NCBI GenBank assembly: GCA_049687495.1
Contig: JBAVJB010000165.1
Location: forward strand, 1 to 5,572
Reading direction: 5' to 3'
Source of the DNA: Salinimicrobium sp049687495
GTDB taxonomy: Bacteria > Bacteroidota > Bacteroidia > Flavobacteriales > Flavobacteriaceae
DNA length: 5,572 bases
This document shows positions 5,335 through 5,572 of this stretch, piece after piece. A program made the translations under genes and the position numbers. Within the stretch, counting starts at the first letter, position 1. The number at the start of each line of letters is the position of its first letter. The notes under the pieces are model-generated. The model was not told the DNA's origin, did no database searches, and was given only the letters and a program-made list of their open reading frames with translations.

Positions 5335-5362
5335 TACACAGATTCAAAAAATGCCAAGTCAC

Positions 5363-5572
5363 ATGAAATACCTTTTTAGTGTCGCCCTCTTTCTAGCCGC
5401 TTCCGTTTCAGCTTTTTCACAGACCACCTTCGAATATGGCCTTAAAGGCGGGATCAATTATACCATGGGTGGGGAAGTGGAAGGATTTGATTCCACATTA
5501 AATTATTGGGACGGTATTGCAGAAGGCAAAGGAGCTATCGGTTTTCACGGTGGGGTATTTGGTCAGGTAAAT
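5363..5572 (+). CDS. N-terminal part of an outer-membrane beta-barrel protein, PorT-like (runs off right edge)
   Basis: Seventy codons are visible, open to the window end. Residues 1-19 form a Sec signal peptide (MKYLFSVALFLAASVSAFSQ, cleavage probably just before Gln20). The mature start TTFEYGLKGGINYTMGGEVEG, followed by GAIGFHGGVFGQVN, has the alternating pattern and 'GLKGGINY...GFHGGVFGQV' spacing of the first two strands of Bacteroidota outer-membrane beta-barrel domains (PorT-like, OMP_b-brl_2 type). Most members are of unknown function, and the C-terminal part needed to refine this is missing. An in-frame ATG at 5351 would add MPSH; 5363 is preferred because it gives a normal signal peptide. 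The gene follows the repeat belt with a candidate promoter and does not appear to share a transcript with the upstream YgjV-like gene. Confidence 0.8.
   Translation, partial: MKYLFSVALFLAASVSAFSQTTFEYGLKGGINYTMGGEVEGFDSTLNYWDGIAEGKGAIGFHGGVFGQVN

Noticed and set aside
5118..5366. Open frames on both strands at 5118-5366
   Set aside because: They overlap repeat B copies and the candidate promoter of the barrel gene, and neither peptide resembles a known protein.

Overview
The window looks like chromosomal DNA of a marine-type Flavobacteriia (Bacteroidota). The clues are TAnnTTTG-type -7 promoter boxes, starts without a clear Shine-Dalgarno sequence, a lipoprotein with acidic residues just after the lipid-bearing Cys, a flavobacterial-style KdsA and TypA, and a PorT-like outer-membrane barrel. 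A close relative of Gramella, Salegentibacter or Zunongwangia is plausible, but I cannot fix the genus from sequence alone.

Left part (1-2238), all on the minus strand: an NTF2/SnoaL-like secreted protein, then kdsA (Kdo-8-phosphate synthase, metal-dependent type), then the N-terminal 199 codons of a lipoprotein that runs off the left edge. Each of the first two genes ends in its own strong hairpin terminator, so these look like separate units and not one operon.

Middle (2239-4400): a 301-nt AT-rich divergent intergenic region carries a good flavobacterial promoter for typA (bipA), the ribosome-associated GTPase, on the plus strand. typA ends in a strong terminator whose loop and right arm contain a perfect -7 box (TATCTTTG), placed to drive the next gene, a 79-residue YgjV-like three-helix membrane protein.

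Right part (4649-5362): 714 nt without a credible gene. It is built mostly from dispersed non-coding repeats: three copies of a CCCTCTCC/GGAGAGGG hairpin family (A), three copies of a family with AGGCTGAG and AGTCGA ends (B), one copy of a TTGCGAG...GAAGCAATC family (C), and a GC-rich hairpin module nested in one A copy and partly in C. Two A-B pairs recur with the same 12-nt internal spacing and a 216-nt period. After this belt, a likely promoter leads into the first 70 codons of a signal-peptide-bearing outer-membrane beta-barrel protein that runs off the right edge.

The genes are ordinary envelope and translation housekeeping functions with no obvious joint pathway. I do not see a new defence, mobile or biosynthetic system. 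The parts most worth a second look are the repeat mosaic and the overlap of terminator and promoter after typA.
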